64,000 nt of DNA from JAPOUP01 sp965203255 (GTDB lineage Bacteria; Pseudomonadota; Alphaproteobacteria; Rhodobacterales; Rhodobacteraceae), in assembly GCA_965203255.1 (NCBI GenBank), contig OZ241882.1, positions 2,542,001 to 2,606,000 on the forward strand, read 5' to 3'. Below are positions 36,435 to 44,093 of this stretch, in pieces. The notes below the pieces were generated by a model. It was not told where the DNA came from. It saw nothing but the letters and a program-made list of their open reading frames with translations, and made no database searches. A program made the position numbers and the translations under genes. Every line of letters starts with the position of its first letter. The stretch's first letter is position 1.

Positions 36435-37156
36435 CAGCGCCCTCTTCCGAAATACGATTTCGCCGTTTCGCGCTTTAGCCCCGCAATCGCCGACATCGGA
36501 TCAAGCTCATTCGGGCAATATTCGGTGCAGGATCCCATGGAGTGACAGTTGTGACAGCCCCCCTGCCCCGAAACCGAGTTAAGAATGGAGACGCGGCCTT
36601 CGTCCCTGACATCGTTCAACAGGGTCCAGGCGCGTTGCAACGCGGCGGGGCCGAGATAGTCGGGATTGCCCGCTACTGTATCGCAGGCGGCATAGCAGAC
36701 GGAGCAATTGATGCATTCGATACCGGCGTTCGCTTCGATGCGCGCGGCGCTATTTTCATCCACCGGAACGATCGGGTCGTCCCGCGTCAAGCCACCATGG
36801 TGGACGCCTTCGGCTGCGATCCACTTGTCGAAAAACGGAGCCATGTCGACCACCAGATCCTTGATGACTGGAAGGTTTCGCAGCGGACCAAGCATGATGG
36901 CGTTGCCCTCAAGCACCTTGGATACATGGGTACGGCATGTCCAGCGCGGCACACCGTTCACCATCATCGCGCAGCTACCGCAAATGCCTACCCGGCATGC
37001 GAAACGATAGCTCAAAGTCGGATCGGCGTTCTGCTGAACCCAAGACACGACATCGAGGACTGTCTGGTTTTCCCGAGCGGGCACCATGAATACGCTTGTT
37101 TTGCGATGCTCATTCGTTCCGCGTAGAACCGTCAATTCAATTAAATCCGTGGCCAT
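36434..37156 (-). CDS. Succinate dehydrogenase / fumarate reductase iron-sulfur subunit
   Basis: Protein of about 240 residues. The N-terminal ferredoxin-like domain binds [2Fe-2S] through CRVGICGSC and the Cys of RWTCRTHV. The C-terminal domain binds the [4Fe-4S] and [3Fe-4S] clusters through CINCSVCYAAC and CHNCHSMGSCTEYCP. It transfers electrons between FAD and the membrane anchors. The start at 37156 is preferred because homologues begin near LIELTVLRG, but a GTG at 37195 in frame is possible. This is the first gene of the six-gene minus-strand operon. Confidence 0.9.
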   Translation of the reverse strand: MATDLIELTVLRGTNEHRKTSVFMVPARENQTVLDVVSWVQQNADPTLSYRFACRVGICGSCAMMVNGVPRWTCRTHVSKVLEGNAIMLGPLRNLPVIKDLVVDMAPFFDKWIAAEGVHHGGLTRDDPIVPVDENSAARIEANAGIECINCSVCYAACDTVAGNPDYLGPAALQRAWTLLNDVRDEGRVSILNSVSGQGGCHNCHSMGSCTEYCPNELDPMSAIAGLKRETAKSYFGRGR

Positions 37157-37245
37157 AGGAGTAGGCGGCTTCCAATCTTTGCGCAACTTTGGCACATTGT
37201 ATCCGACAGTTCATCTTAATTAACGCAATAAAATCTTAAGTTTTC

Positions 37246-37262
37246 CGTTAGGGATGCTAACG
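37246..37262. promoter_or_regulatory. Palindromic operator-like site upstream of the fumarate/succinate operon
   Basis: CGTTAG, 5-bp spacer, CTAACG: a perfect 6-bp dyad about 90 bp upstream of the iron-sulfur subunit start, in an AT-rich stretch that contrasts with the surroundings. It could bind a dimeric regulator. No regulator gene is adjacent, so this is tentative. Confidence 0.35.
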
Positions 37263-37558
37263 AAATTATGGAAAGGGCGACCACATCGCCAAGAGCCTTG
37301 CCAAAGACCTGCGACACGCCCTGGACGCCCCGTTCAGCGATTCTCCCAGAATCGAAACACAGGAGTCCCTTGCAAAACCTCCCGGTCGAGCGGTTTTGAA
37401 CGGACCCGTAACCAGTCCCGGTCCCGGCATCGAAGCCCGGAATGCATCAGCGACACACGGTGCCGCAGGATACATCGTCCGGGACGGACTCGATTTTCTG
37501 CAGGAGGCGATCAAGCGGAGGCGCGGCTTCATTCCAACCGGCTGGATGTCGGCGTGAA
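37259..37558 (+). pseudogene. Unidentified coding-like 3' fragment
   Basis: A frame without a start codon reads GDHIAKSLAKDLRHALDAPF, then SDSPRIETQESLAKPPG and GYIVRDGLDFLQEAIKRRRG and ends at 37558. Its composition looks coding. No family was recognised. It is probably the end of a gene truncated when sequences were rearranged near the IS110-type element. Confidence 0.25.
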
Positions 37559-37834
37559 AGCCAACACTAACCATGGTATTGGCCGCGCTGCCAATCTTTG
37601 GAGTGTGCATTACCCGTGGGCGCAAGTGTATCAGGAAGTCCTTTTTTGCTGTGTAAGTTTCTTCCCGACAAGGCGCACGGGATCGTTGACCGAATTTGGC
37701 GGGTTCGGCCTGAGGCAGCGTGAGGCGGCTTCGGCGCTTCGGTCTGTCTGAGGGCTGCCCCGCTTGCTGCCCCGTGCCGTTCGCGCTTTCGGCCTCCTCC
37801 GCAGAGCTGTCGGCCGCCGTCCCGAGGACGGCGG

Positions 37835-39088
37835 TCAGGCGGCGGCCCGGCGTTCTCCGGATCCGGCCGTCACGCCATACTTACGCAGCATTCTTATCCA
37901 TCGCGGCGCATTGCGCATCACCATCATGGCCTCATAGTCGGTTTCGGGGTCATGGTAGAGTTCTCCGGTCGAGAGCATGCCCCATACGATGCGCAGCATC
38001 TTGTTCGCGACGGCGACGGTCGCCCGCTTGTAGCCGCGGCGGACGGTCAGAGCCTTGTGATAGCCCTTGAACTGGCATCCCTTGCTGCGGGCGGCCGCCT
38101 GGGCGCATTCGATCATGAGCGTGCGAAGAGCCTGGTTGCCTTTGCGGACCCGTCCCGAACGCCGTTTTCCGGCGCTCTCGTTGTTGCCGGGGGCGAGACC
38201 GGCCCATGCGGCGCAGTGTCTCGGCCCGGGAAAGACGGAGACATCGGGGCCGAGCTCGATGATGATCGCCGCCGCGGCGCGCCGGTCGATACCGGGAATC
38301 GTGGTCAGAAGGCTGAGATCGCTCCAGCGGCCGGCCAGACCCTCCTCGATGACGGCGTCGTGTTCGGCCAGACGATGTCCGGCCTGGTCGAAGAGACGGA
38401 TCTGATCGCGCAGCAGGAACCGGTCGGCCTCCGAAAGCCTGCGCCGCAGAGCGTCGTCGAGCTTTTCGAGATGCCCGCGCACATGGCCCGAGAGCGAGGC
38501 GAGGATCTCCGCCCGCTCTTTCCCTTCGGCCAGACCGTCGAGGATGCGCCGGCCGTTGGCCCCGAAAATGTCGGACAGGACGCCGCCGACGCGCAGCCCG
38601 GCTCCGTCGATGATCCTGTGGACCCGGCAGCGCGTCCGCGACCGCCCGGCGACGATCTTCCGGCGCGCGCGCGAGACCCGGCGCAGCTCGCGGAAGTTCT
38701 TCGGCGGAACCATGCTCGGGCTGCAGAGACCGAACTGACATACGCGGGCCAGCCATATGCTGTCGGCGACATCGGTCTTGCGGCCCTTGATCTGTTTGAC
38801 ATGCTGAGCGTGCAGCAGCAGCGGCTCGGCTCCGGCATCGGCGACGGCGTCGAAAACCGCCTCCCAATAGACGCCGGTTCCTTCCATCGCCGCAGCCGTC
38901 ACGCCGTGTTCGCTGAGCCAGGCCGAAAGATCGGCCAGACCGCTCGGAAGGGTGCTGGACTCCTTCGTGATGCGTTCCGAATCCGCGCCGGGGCGGGCGA
39001 TGCGCACGGTCGCGGTGACCTGCATCTTGTGAACATCCAGCCCGGCGGCGCGGGAATGGATGACATTGAGCTTATCCTTCTCTATCAT
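37835..39088 (-). CDS. IS110-family transposase (second, longer type)
   Basis: Recombinase of 417 residues, only distantly related to IS110 copies A and B. The DEDD RuvC-like domain shows AGLDVHKMQVTATV (D), AMEGTGVYWEAVF (E) and KGRKTDVADSIWLARV (D, D). The C-terminal Tnp_20 domain shows TTIPGIDRRAAAAIIIELG and CAAWAGLAPGNNESAGKRRS with the serine region. The frame is intact. Element ends cannot be set without a second copy. About 330 bp of noncoding DNA precede the start, where IS110-group elements encode their bridge RNA. Confidence 0.9.
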   Translation of the reverse strand: MIEKDKLNVIHSRAAGLDVHKMQVTATVRIARPGADSERITKESSTLPSGLADLSAWLSEHGVTAAAMEGTGVYWEAVFDAVADAGAEPLLLHAQHVKQIKGRKTDVADSIWLARVCQFGLCSPSMVPPKNFRELRRVSRARRKIVAGRSRTRCRVHRIIDGAGLRVGGVLSDIFGANGRRILDGLAEGKERAEILASLSGHVRGHLEKLDDALRRRLSEADRFLLRDQIRLFDQAGHRLAEHDAVIEEGLAGRWSDLSLLTTIPGIDRRAAAAIIIELGPDVSVFPGPRHCAAWAGLAPGNNESAGKRRSGRVRKGNQALRTLMIECAQAAARSKGCQFKGYHKALTVRRGYKRATVAVANKMLRIVWGMLSTGELYHDPETDYEAMMVMRNAPRWIRMLRKYGVTAGSGERRAAA

Positions 39089-39420
39089 GTGACTATCTCC
39101 TGTTGGGGATCATGCGTGGAAGCGGACAGGCCGGCGGATCAGCAGACTCACAGCCCCCGGAGACGGGCGCTGCGGTGCATTTTGCTGTTCGTTCTCGGAA
39201 GAGTCCGGAAACAAGGCGGGGCTCGAAGCCGACGGCCCGGGACAGTTTGACAACGGGATCGCAATGTCCGCACAAAAAAAACGTCCTCCTGTCCGCTTCC
39301 GCGCGGCAACATGCGTCATCCCGCCGCATTCGGAAAGCGAATGTGAACCGACGGGAAAAGGAAAACGGACGCAGGAAGAAAGACGGCGGCGGCAGCCCTT
39401 GAACTTACATGATCAGCGGG
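39089..39420 (-). other. Noncoding 5' region of the second IS110-type element, possible bridge RNA locus
   Basis: About 330 bp between the transposase start and the alcohol dehydrogenase 3' end, with no supported gene. Its position and size fit the left-end noncoding region of IS110-group elements. Without a second copy or known insertion site, I could not identify guides here. Confidence 0.35.
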
Positions 39421-39438
39421 GCGATATGGCCAGCCCAA

Positions 39439-40476
39439 TCATGAGCGTTTGAACCTTGTAATTACAGCCGTTCCAGGTGGTGTGGGACCATTCATTGCTC
39501 TGAGCTCGCCGGTTGCGCCCTCCAGTGGAATCTCTCTTGCAACCATCGGACTGAGATCAACCTCGCCACGCTCGATCATGCCCAAGAGCGAAGGATACTT
39601 CCAAGACGGCATTCCGCGCGTGCCATAGAAGGCAAGTTGCTTGGTATAGATGGCACGCACATTGACTTCCATCATACCACTTCCCCCGGGCATGCCGACA
39701 TGGACATGACGGCCGAGGATAGCGAGGCATTCAACCGAAGCATTCGTTGTCGCTTCGATTCCCAGCGCCTCGATCGAAACCTGTGCGCCGCCTCCGGTGA
39801 TTTCGCGGATGGTTAGGGCCACGTCTTCTTTCGTGGCGTTGACAGCTGCATCAGCACCAAGCGATTTGGCGTGCTCAAGTTTTTCGTCAACCACATCGAC
39901 AACAACAACTTGAGCGCCAAGCAGCTTGGCCAGGAGCAGCGTCGAGAGGCCGATGCCGCCAGTCCCGTGAACGGCAACCCATTCCCCCGACCGAACCTGA
40001 GCGCGATCGGTCAAGGCGTGCCAGGCTGTCGTCACGCGGCAGCCAAGGCCCGCTGCAAGAGAAGGTGACATCGTTTCAGGGAGGTAGACTAGGTTGTGGT
40101 CAAAGGGCACCGCCACAAACTCGGCGTAAGCCCCGGGCGTGCCAAAGCCCGGCACGACTTGATTGGCGCAGGTGTTGGAAACGCCAGTGTAGCACGCGGG
40201 ACATTTGCCGCAACCAAGTATGAATGGAGCAATCAGACGATCATCGACCCTGTATGTCGCGTTCGGTCCCGCTTCGACGACGGTTCCGCAATACTCATGC
40301 CCAAGGATCGAACCGTTCTCGACCTTGGGGTGTTGACCCGTCCAACCATGAAAGTCCGAGCGACATACACCGCACGCTGCGACTTCTAGTACAACGCCGT
40401 CGTCAGGGCATATAGGATCGTTTACGGTTTCAATTGAAAGGTCCTCATTGAAGTCTCGCACGACAGCAGCTCGCAT
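39439..40476 (-). CDS. Zinc-dependent alcohol dehydrogenase
   Basis: Medium-chain dehydrogenase of 345 residues. The catalytic zinc site is seen in CGVCRSDFHGW and LGHEYCG. The four-Cys structural zinc loop is GCGKCPACYTGVSNTC, unlike the xylitol dehydrogenase-type enzyme at 15056. The coenzyme motif is VHGTGGIGLSTLLLAKLLG with an Asp at the end of the next strand, indicating NAD. The start at 40476 follows GAGGTGG. It stands between two insertion elements and has no obvious partner genes, so its substrate is unknown. Confidence 0.88.
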   Translation of the reverse strand: MRAAVVRDFNEDLSIETVNDPICPDDGVVLEVAACGVCRSDFHGWTGQHPKVENGSILGHEYCGTVVEAGPNATYRVDDRLIAPFILGCGKCPACYTGVSNTCANQVVPGFGTPGAYAEFVAVPFDHNLVYLPETMSPSLAAGLGCRVTTAWHALTDRAQVRSGEWVAVHGTGGIGLSTLLLAKLLGAQVVVVDVVDEKLEHAKSLGADAAVNATKEDVALTIREITGGGAQVSIEALGIEATTNASVECLAILGRHVHVGMPGGSGMMEVNVRAIYTKQLAFYGTRGMPSWKYPSLLGMIERGEVDLSPMVAREIPLEGATGELRAMNGPTPPGTAVITRFKRS

Positions 40477-40546
40477 GCCCACCTCGCAACATAAACAGCT
40501 TTGGCAAGACCGCGCCCAAGGCCCGTTGCTTGCACAAATATGAATC

Positions 40547-40618
40547 CCCCGTTCCACACTGGAGTGCAACACCATAGTATCCATGTCGGGAATCAAGCCC
40601 GGATCCGGCCTATTCCGG
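40547..40618. repeat. Relic: IS30 terminal repeat joined to an IS110 right end
   Basis: An IS30-type inverted repeat (CCCCGTTCCACACTGG to GCAACACC, 40547-40573) is followed by ATAG and then by an IS110 right end (TATCCATGTCGGG to GGATCCGGC, 40578-40610). The same junction occurs at 62464-62510. The adjoining IS1595 element begins at about 40620, so it inserted into or next to this relic. Confidence 0.7.
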
Positions 40619-41294
40619 TTAAAGGCTTATCCCTTTGACTACGGCACCGCAACATGCTGTGCCGGCGGTCTGATGGCCGGTTTCCCGGATTCCGGCGGAA
40701 TCCGGGCCGCCGCCGCCACGCGGCGGCCCGTCCGGAGCCGGAAGGATCGGGATTCTGGGGGACCGGGGGTCGGCGCCGCGGGCCGGGGCGGAGTCCGGGC
40801 GCGGGTCCGCGGGCGTCAGGCGCCCGGGTCGGTGAGGTCGCGGTACGTCGCGGGCGGCAGGCCGAGGCCGAGGTCCAGAAGCCTGTCGAAGGAGGTCCGC
40901 CGGTGGCGGCGGTTCCATCGGAAGACAAATTAGTCCAGGTAGCGCTGGGCGCGCTTCCTGCGCAGCCCGTGGTGCACGCCCATGGCCCAGCGCCTGAGGT
41001 CGGGGAACACCCGGTGGATCCACCTCAGGACCTTGTGGGCCGGGCGGCCGCCGACCACCCTGCGCCCGCGCGGGCTGTCCGGCAGCATCCATGTTGGAAA
41101 TCAAGCCCGGATCCGGCTTTTTTCCGACTTTTTCCCGGTTTTTCCGCGGTTCCGTGTCCGGCTGTCCCGGACCTTTCCACAGCGTTCCCCACAGGCGGCG
41201 GCGTCCGGGCGCGCCGAAGGGCCCGCCGGGGAGACCCCGGCCGGCCCGCCGGTGATTCGCTTTCGGTGCCGGACGGACGCGGTCCGGCCTGCCG

Positions 41295-42239
41295 TCAGGC
41301 GGCGGCCGCCGTCCGGTCCTCCCACATCCGGCGGTCGCGGAGAAGGGCGTTGGCGGTCACGACCAGCCTGCGCATGACGGCGACGAGGGCGACTTTGTGG
41401 GGCTTTCCCCTCTCCCGGAGCCGTTGGTACAGTTCCCTCATGTCCGGGGAGCACCTGCTGGCCGACAGCGCGGCCATATAGACGACATCCCTCGGCCTGC
41501 GGCGTCCGCCGCCGATGTGGCGCCCGCCCTTCAGGGTGCCGCTGTCTCGGGCGAAGGGGGCCACGCCGAGCAGGGATGCGGCCTGGCGGTTGCCGATGGC
41601 GCCCAGCTCGGCCATCCATGCGACCAGCGCCGCGGCGGTGACGGGGCCGATGCCGGGCACCGAGGTCAGGATGCGGTGGCTGTCGGCGAACTCCGGCGAT
41701 GCGGCGACCGTCCCGCCGATCCGCCGCTCCAGCGCCACGATGGCGGCGTCGATGTCCTCGAGGACCCTGCCGACCTCCGTGCCGGGTGCGTCGGCGCCGA
41801 CCTCCGACACGACGGTCCCCGTCCCGGCGCGCTGGTCCACGAGCTTCTCCCGCAGCACCAGCATGTCGCGGAGCCGGTCGATGGCACCGGTGGCCGGCGC
41901 CGTGGCCCGCATGTCCGGGAACGCGGCCCCGAAGGCCGCCAGTATCCTGGCGTCCACCCTGTCGGTTTTCGCAAGGGCCCCGGCGGCCTTCGCGAAATCC
42001 CTCGCCTGCCTCGGGTTCACGACGGTGGCGGAGAACCCCCTGGCGTGCAGCGACTGCAGAAGCGCCCGGTGCATGCGTCCCGTGGCCTCCATGACGGCCC
42101 GCGTGGCGCCGCCCTCCCTGAGGAGGCGGCCGACCTTGCGGAAGCCGACCGTGTCGTTGGTGGCCGTGAAGTCACGCCCGTTGACGTGGATGTTGAGTGT
42201 ACGCTTGCTTACGTCGATTCCGGCGACTATGGTTGTCAT
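41295..42239 (-). CDS. IS110 family recombinase (DEDD transposase)
   Basis: Intact recombinase of 314 residues. Catalytic residues are readable as D9 (VAGIDVSKRTLN), E51 (VMEATGRM) and D93/D96 (KTDRVDARILA) in the RuvC-like domain. The C-terminal Tnp_20 domain has SVPGIGPVTAAA and the serine nucleophile S222 in RQAASLLGVAPFARDSG. IS110 recombinases join DNA using a bispecific bridge RNA encoded in the element. The candidate RNA lies directly upstream. The start ATG follows GGAGCGGGAGAG. Confidence 0.95.
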   Translation of the reverse strand: MTTIVAGIDVSKRTLNIHVNGRDFTATNDTVGFRKVGRLLREGGATRAVMEATGRMHRALLQSLHARGFSATVVNPRQARDFAKAAGALAKTDRVDARILAAFGAAFPDMRATAPATGAIDRLRDMLVLREKLVDQRAGTGTVVSEVGADAPGTEVGRVLEDIDAAIVALERRIGGTVAASPEFADSHRILTSVPGIGPVTAAALVAWMAELGAIGNRQAASLLGVAPFARDSGTLKGGRHIGGGRRRPRDVVYMAALSASRCSPDMRELYQRLRERGKPHKVALVAVMRRLVVTANALLRDRRMWEDRTAAAA

Positions 42240-42249
42240 GCTCTCCCGC

Positions 42250-42445
42250 TCCTATCCTCGCGATGATCCGGTTCCGTGAACCCAGGCATCCATCCAGGAC
42301 CCGGGAGACGGACGGGAGGGCGGGCCGACCACGCTGCCGGACGGATCCGCTGTCGCGATCCAAGGCCGTATCGGTCCAACCCGTCCTGCGGGGCAGGGCC
42401 CCGCACCGCCGCCGCCGGTAGTGGTCCGACGGCGGCGGTCCCGCC
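42250..42445 (-). ncRNA. Candidate IS110 bridge RNA, copy B
   Basis: Noncoding left-end RNA on the recombinase strand: hairpin 42442-42405 (ACCGCCGCCG with its complement), perfect 7-bp hairpin 42404-42388, target-binding loop 42382-42322 and donor-binding loop 42300-42254. The target loop has a 9-bp outer stem, an inner GGATC/GATCC stem, a left guide at 42368-42363 (CGGCCT sense) and a right guide at 42342-42334 (GTCCGGCAG sense). The left guide equals the target's CGGC-CT. The right guide is fully complementary to CTGCCGGAC on the other side of the core. The donor loop contains ATGGATG of the element's right end (42293-42287). Confidence 0.78.
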
Positions 42446-43478
42446 ACAGGAATGAACCGGAGGGACGGCGGAAGGCAACAGGCATGTTTTCCACAGGAAA
42501 TCGCGCCAGATTTTTCCACAGCCACCTCCTCCTTTCATTTCTGATTCTCTGAACATACGAGGCCGGTGTATCCGCTCCACCCGTCGGTGACGGCCCAGGC
42601 GCCCGGCTCGACCGCCCCGGCGATGAAGCCATGGAGCGCCCCTGCGCCGTAGCCGTCCACTTCCTTCAGCCGGATGCGGCGTGGACTGCCGTCCTCCGAC
42701 AGCTCCACGGCCCCGGCGACGGGGATCCGGCCCGCCGCGCCGCCGCCCCGGCCTGCCACGCCCCTCTCCCCGCCGCCCTCCGCGCCGCCGCCGTCGCGGC
42801 AGGGCACGGACGCCCCGTCCACCTCCGCGGTCCCCTGCAGCGGGCTACGGTCCGGGTCCACCATGGCCCGGCGCAGCTTCCGGAGCGGCAGCCAGGCGCT
42901 CCTGTAGCTTCCGATGCCCAGCTGCGCCTGCAGCTGCAGCGCGGAGATGCCGTTGGAGTGCGTCGCCATGAGGTGGGCCGCAGGGAACCACGTCCTGAGC
43001 GGAAGGTGGGAGCGGTGCGTCACGGTGCCCGCCGTCACCGAGGTCTGGCGGCCGCAGTCCGCGCATTCCCGGCGGCAGCGCCCGCCCTCGGCTCCCAGCC
43101 CCTCGTCCCGCCGCAGGCCGGGCACGCGAAGCCACTGCCCCAGCGCAGCTGGGCAAGGTGCCGGGCGCAGGCGCCGTCGTCCGGCAGGAGCTCCCCGGAC
43201 TCCTGGCGGGACATGGGACGGTCGTCTTTCCATCGGCTTGGCATGGGAGGAACATAAGGCGAACACGGCGCCGCGTCAACCCCCTCCGGCACAGAATGTT
43301 GACCCGCCTTGGTCAAAGGGATAAGCATTTCGCGGCAATCGCAAACGAAGGACCGCCTGAACCAAAAGCGGACCCAACTACGGTGCAGAGATCCACCATC
43401 CAGATCGCGAAATCTGAGTAGCGGCAGCCCAAGATTGTTTGCTCTTGATAAACTGAATAAGAGCTACCGCGAACAGTT

Positions 43479-44081
43479 CTAAACGCCCGCCGGGTTTTCC
43501 ACATCCCTTCCTAAAGCGGCAAGGTCAGAATAACGGTCCCCAATCCGGTGGTGTGGGCGACCCCGCGTTGATGCGCCCAATGCCACAACCAGTTCATCCA
43601 CGTCGGGCGCGTCATAGATTGAGAACTGCACCGTAAGGTAATGCGAGCGCCGGCCGGTATCGTGTTTGTCCATCAGTGGGATCTGGATCTGGGTGTTTGC
43701 GGGCCCGCGCGTGTTGGTAAAACCCAGATAGCTCTTGGCACCCACGGCCTCGCGATAGAAATTGCCGTATTGCAGGGTGTGGATCAGTGCCGAGGCATGT
43801 TCCACTTCGCAACTGGTTCCGGCGATACAGGCCTTGCCGTAGGCTTCGATTGCGTCACCCGACCGTGCCAGTGCGATCAGCCTTTTGGTCAGCATTTCGC
43901 CCAGGACGGGTGCCATGCGCTGAATTTCTGGGGCGAGGTCTTCGACAAATCCGCGACCGGCCCACGGGTTCTTGACCACTGCGGCCACGCCGATCATGCG
44001 AAGTACAGGGTCGGATGGTCTGCCGCCTTCGGTGTGAATATCCTCATCGAAGGTGACGACTTTGCGCAGTTCGGGGATCAT
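43479..44081 (-). CDS. Amino acid synthesis family protein (DUF1185)
   Basis: Protein of 200 residues matching the poorly characterised AA_synth family (PF06684). Segments are MIPELRKVVTFDEDIHTEGG, RMIGVAAVVKNPWAGRGFV and GDAIEAYGKACIAGTSCEVE. Its biochemical role is not established. It is the last gene of a four-gene minus-strand operon (RidA, alpha/beta hydrolase, CoA-transferase/flavin reductase, this gene), and in such clusters it accompanies flavin-dependent oxygenases. A role in a late hydrolytic or isomerising step is only inferred. Confidence 0.85.
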   Translation of the reverse strand: MIPELRKVVTFDEDIHTEGGRPSDPVLRMIGVAAVVKNPWAGRGFVEDLAPEIQRMAPVLGEMLTKRLIALARSGDAIEAYGKACIAGTSCEVEHASALIHTLQYGNFYREAVGAKSYLGFTNTRGPANTQIQIPLMDKHDTGRRSHYLTVQFSIYDAPDVDELVVALGASTRGRPHHRIGDRYSDLAALGRDVENPAGV

Positions 44082-44093
44082 ACTTTCCTCCTG

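Larger units (their letters stand above)
41086..42561 (-). mobile_element. IS110-family insertion sequence, copy B, inside the IS1595 element
   Basis: Right end CATCCATGTTGG at 41086, left end ACATACG ending at 42559. The AG core (CT on the sense strand) occurs at 41084-41085 and 42560-42561. Excision restores the ISXO2 codons GYTG-LPD, which confirms the exact boundaries. The element is 1.47 kb with an intact recombinase and is the likely source of activity for copy A. Confidence 0.92.
40816..43244 (-). pseudogene. ISXO2-like transposase, frameshift + IS110 insertion + nonsense codon
   Basis: Reading from 43244: the N-terminal zinc ribbon (CARHLAQLRWGSGFACPACG) shifts frame near 43100 to ECADCGRQTSVTAGTV. 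It then continues through the DDE-like core (GTAEVDGASVPCRDGG, AVTDGWSGYTG), where IS110 copy B interrupts it. Beyond the insertion (from 41083) the frame continues LPDSPRGRRVVGGRPAHKV to RAQRYLD, then a TAA stop replaces the conserved Glu of the YLxEFxFRxNRR motif (FVFRWNRR follows). Three separate inactivating lesions are therefore visible. Confidence 0.85.
40622..43327 (-). mobile_element. IS1595-family (ISXO2-like) element, decayed and split by IS110 copy B
   Basis: Inverted terminal repeats GGCTTATCCCTTTGAC (40624-40639) and its near complement (43312-43327) bound the element. Removing the IS110 insertion leaves about 1.2 kb, normal for IS1595. It encodes a zinc-ribbon ISXO2-like transposase in several pieces and is not functional. 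Confidence 0.8.

Noticed and set aside
37725..37834. Intrinsic terminator or IS end defined by GC-rich short dyads next to the IS110-type transposase
   Set aside because: Dyads such as CCGCCGTCC/GGACGGCGG are present, but without a second copy or T-run they cannot be assigned to an element end or a terminator.
37952..39250. 432-codon plus-strand open frame
   Set aside because: It is exactly antisense to the intact IS110-family transposase at 37835-39088 and shows no recognisable domain.
40619..41104. 161-codon Pro/Arg-rich minus-strand open frame as a gene
   Set aside because: It is an alternative frame over the ISXO2-like transposase 3' part and the IS110 right end, with no domain of its own.
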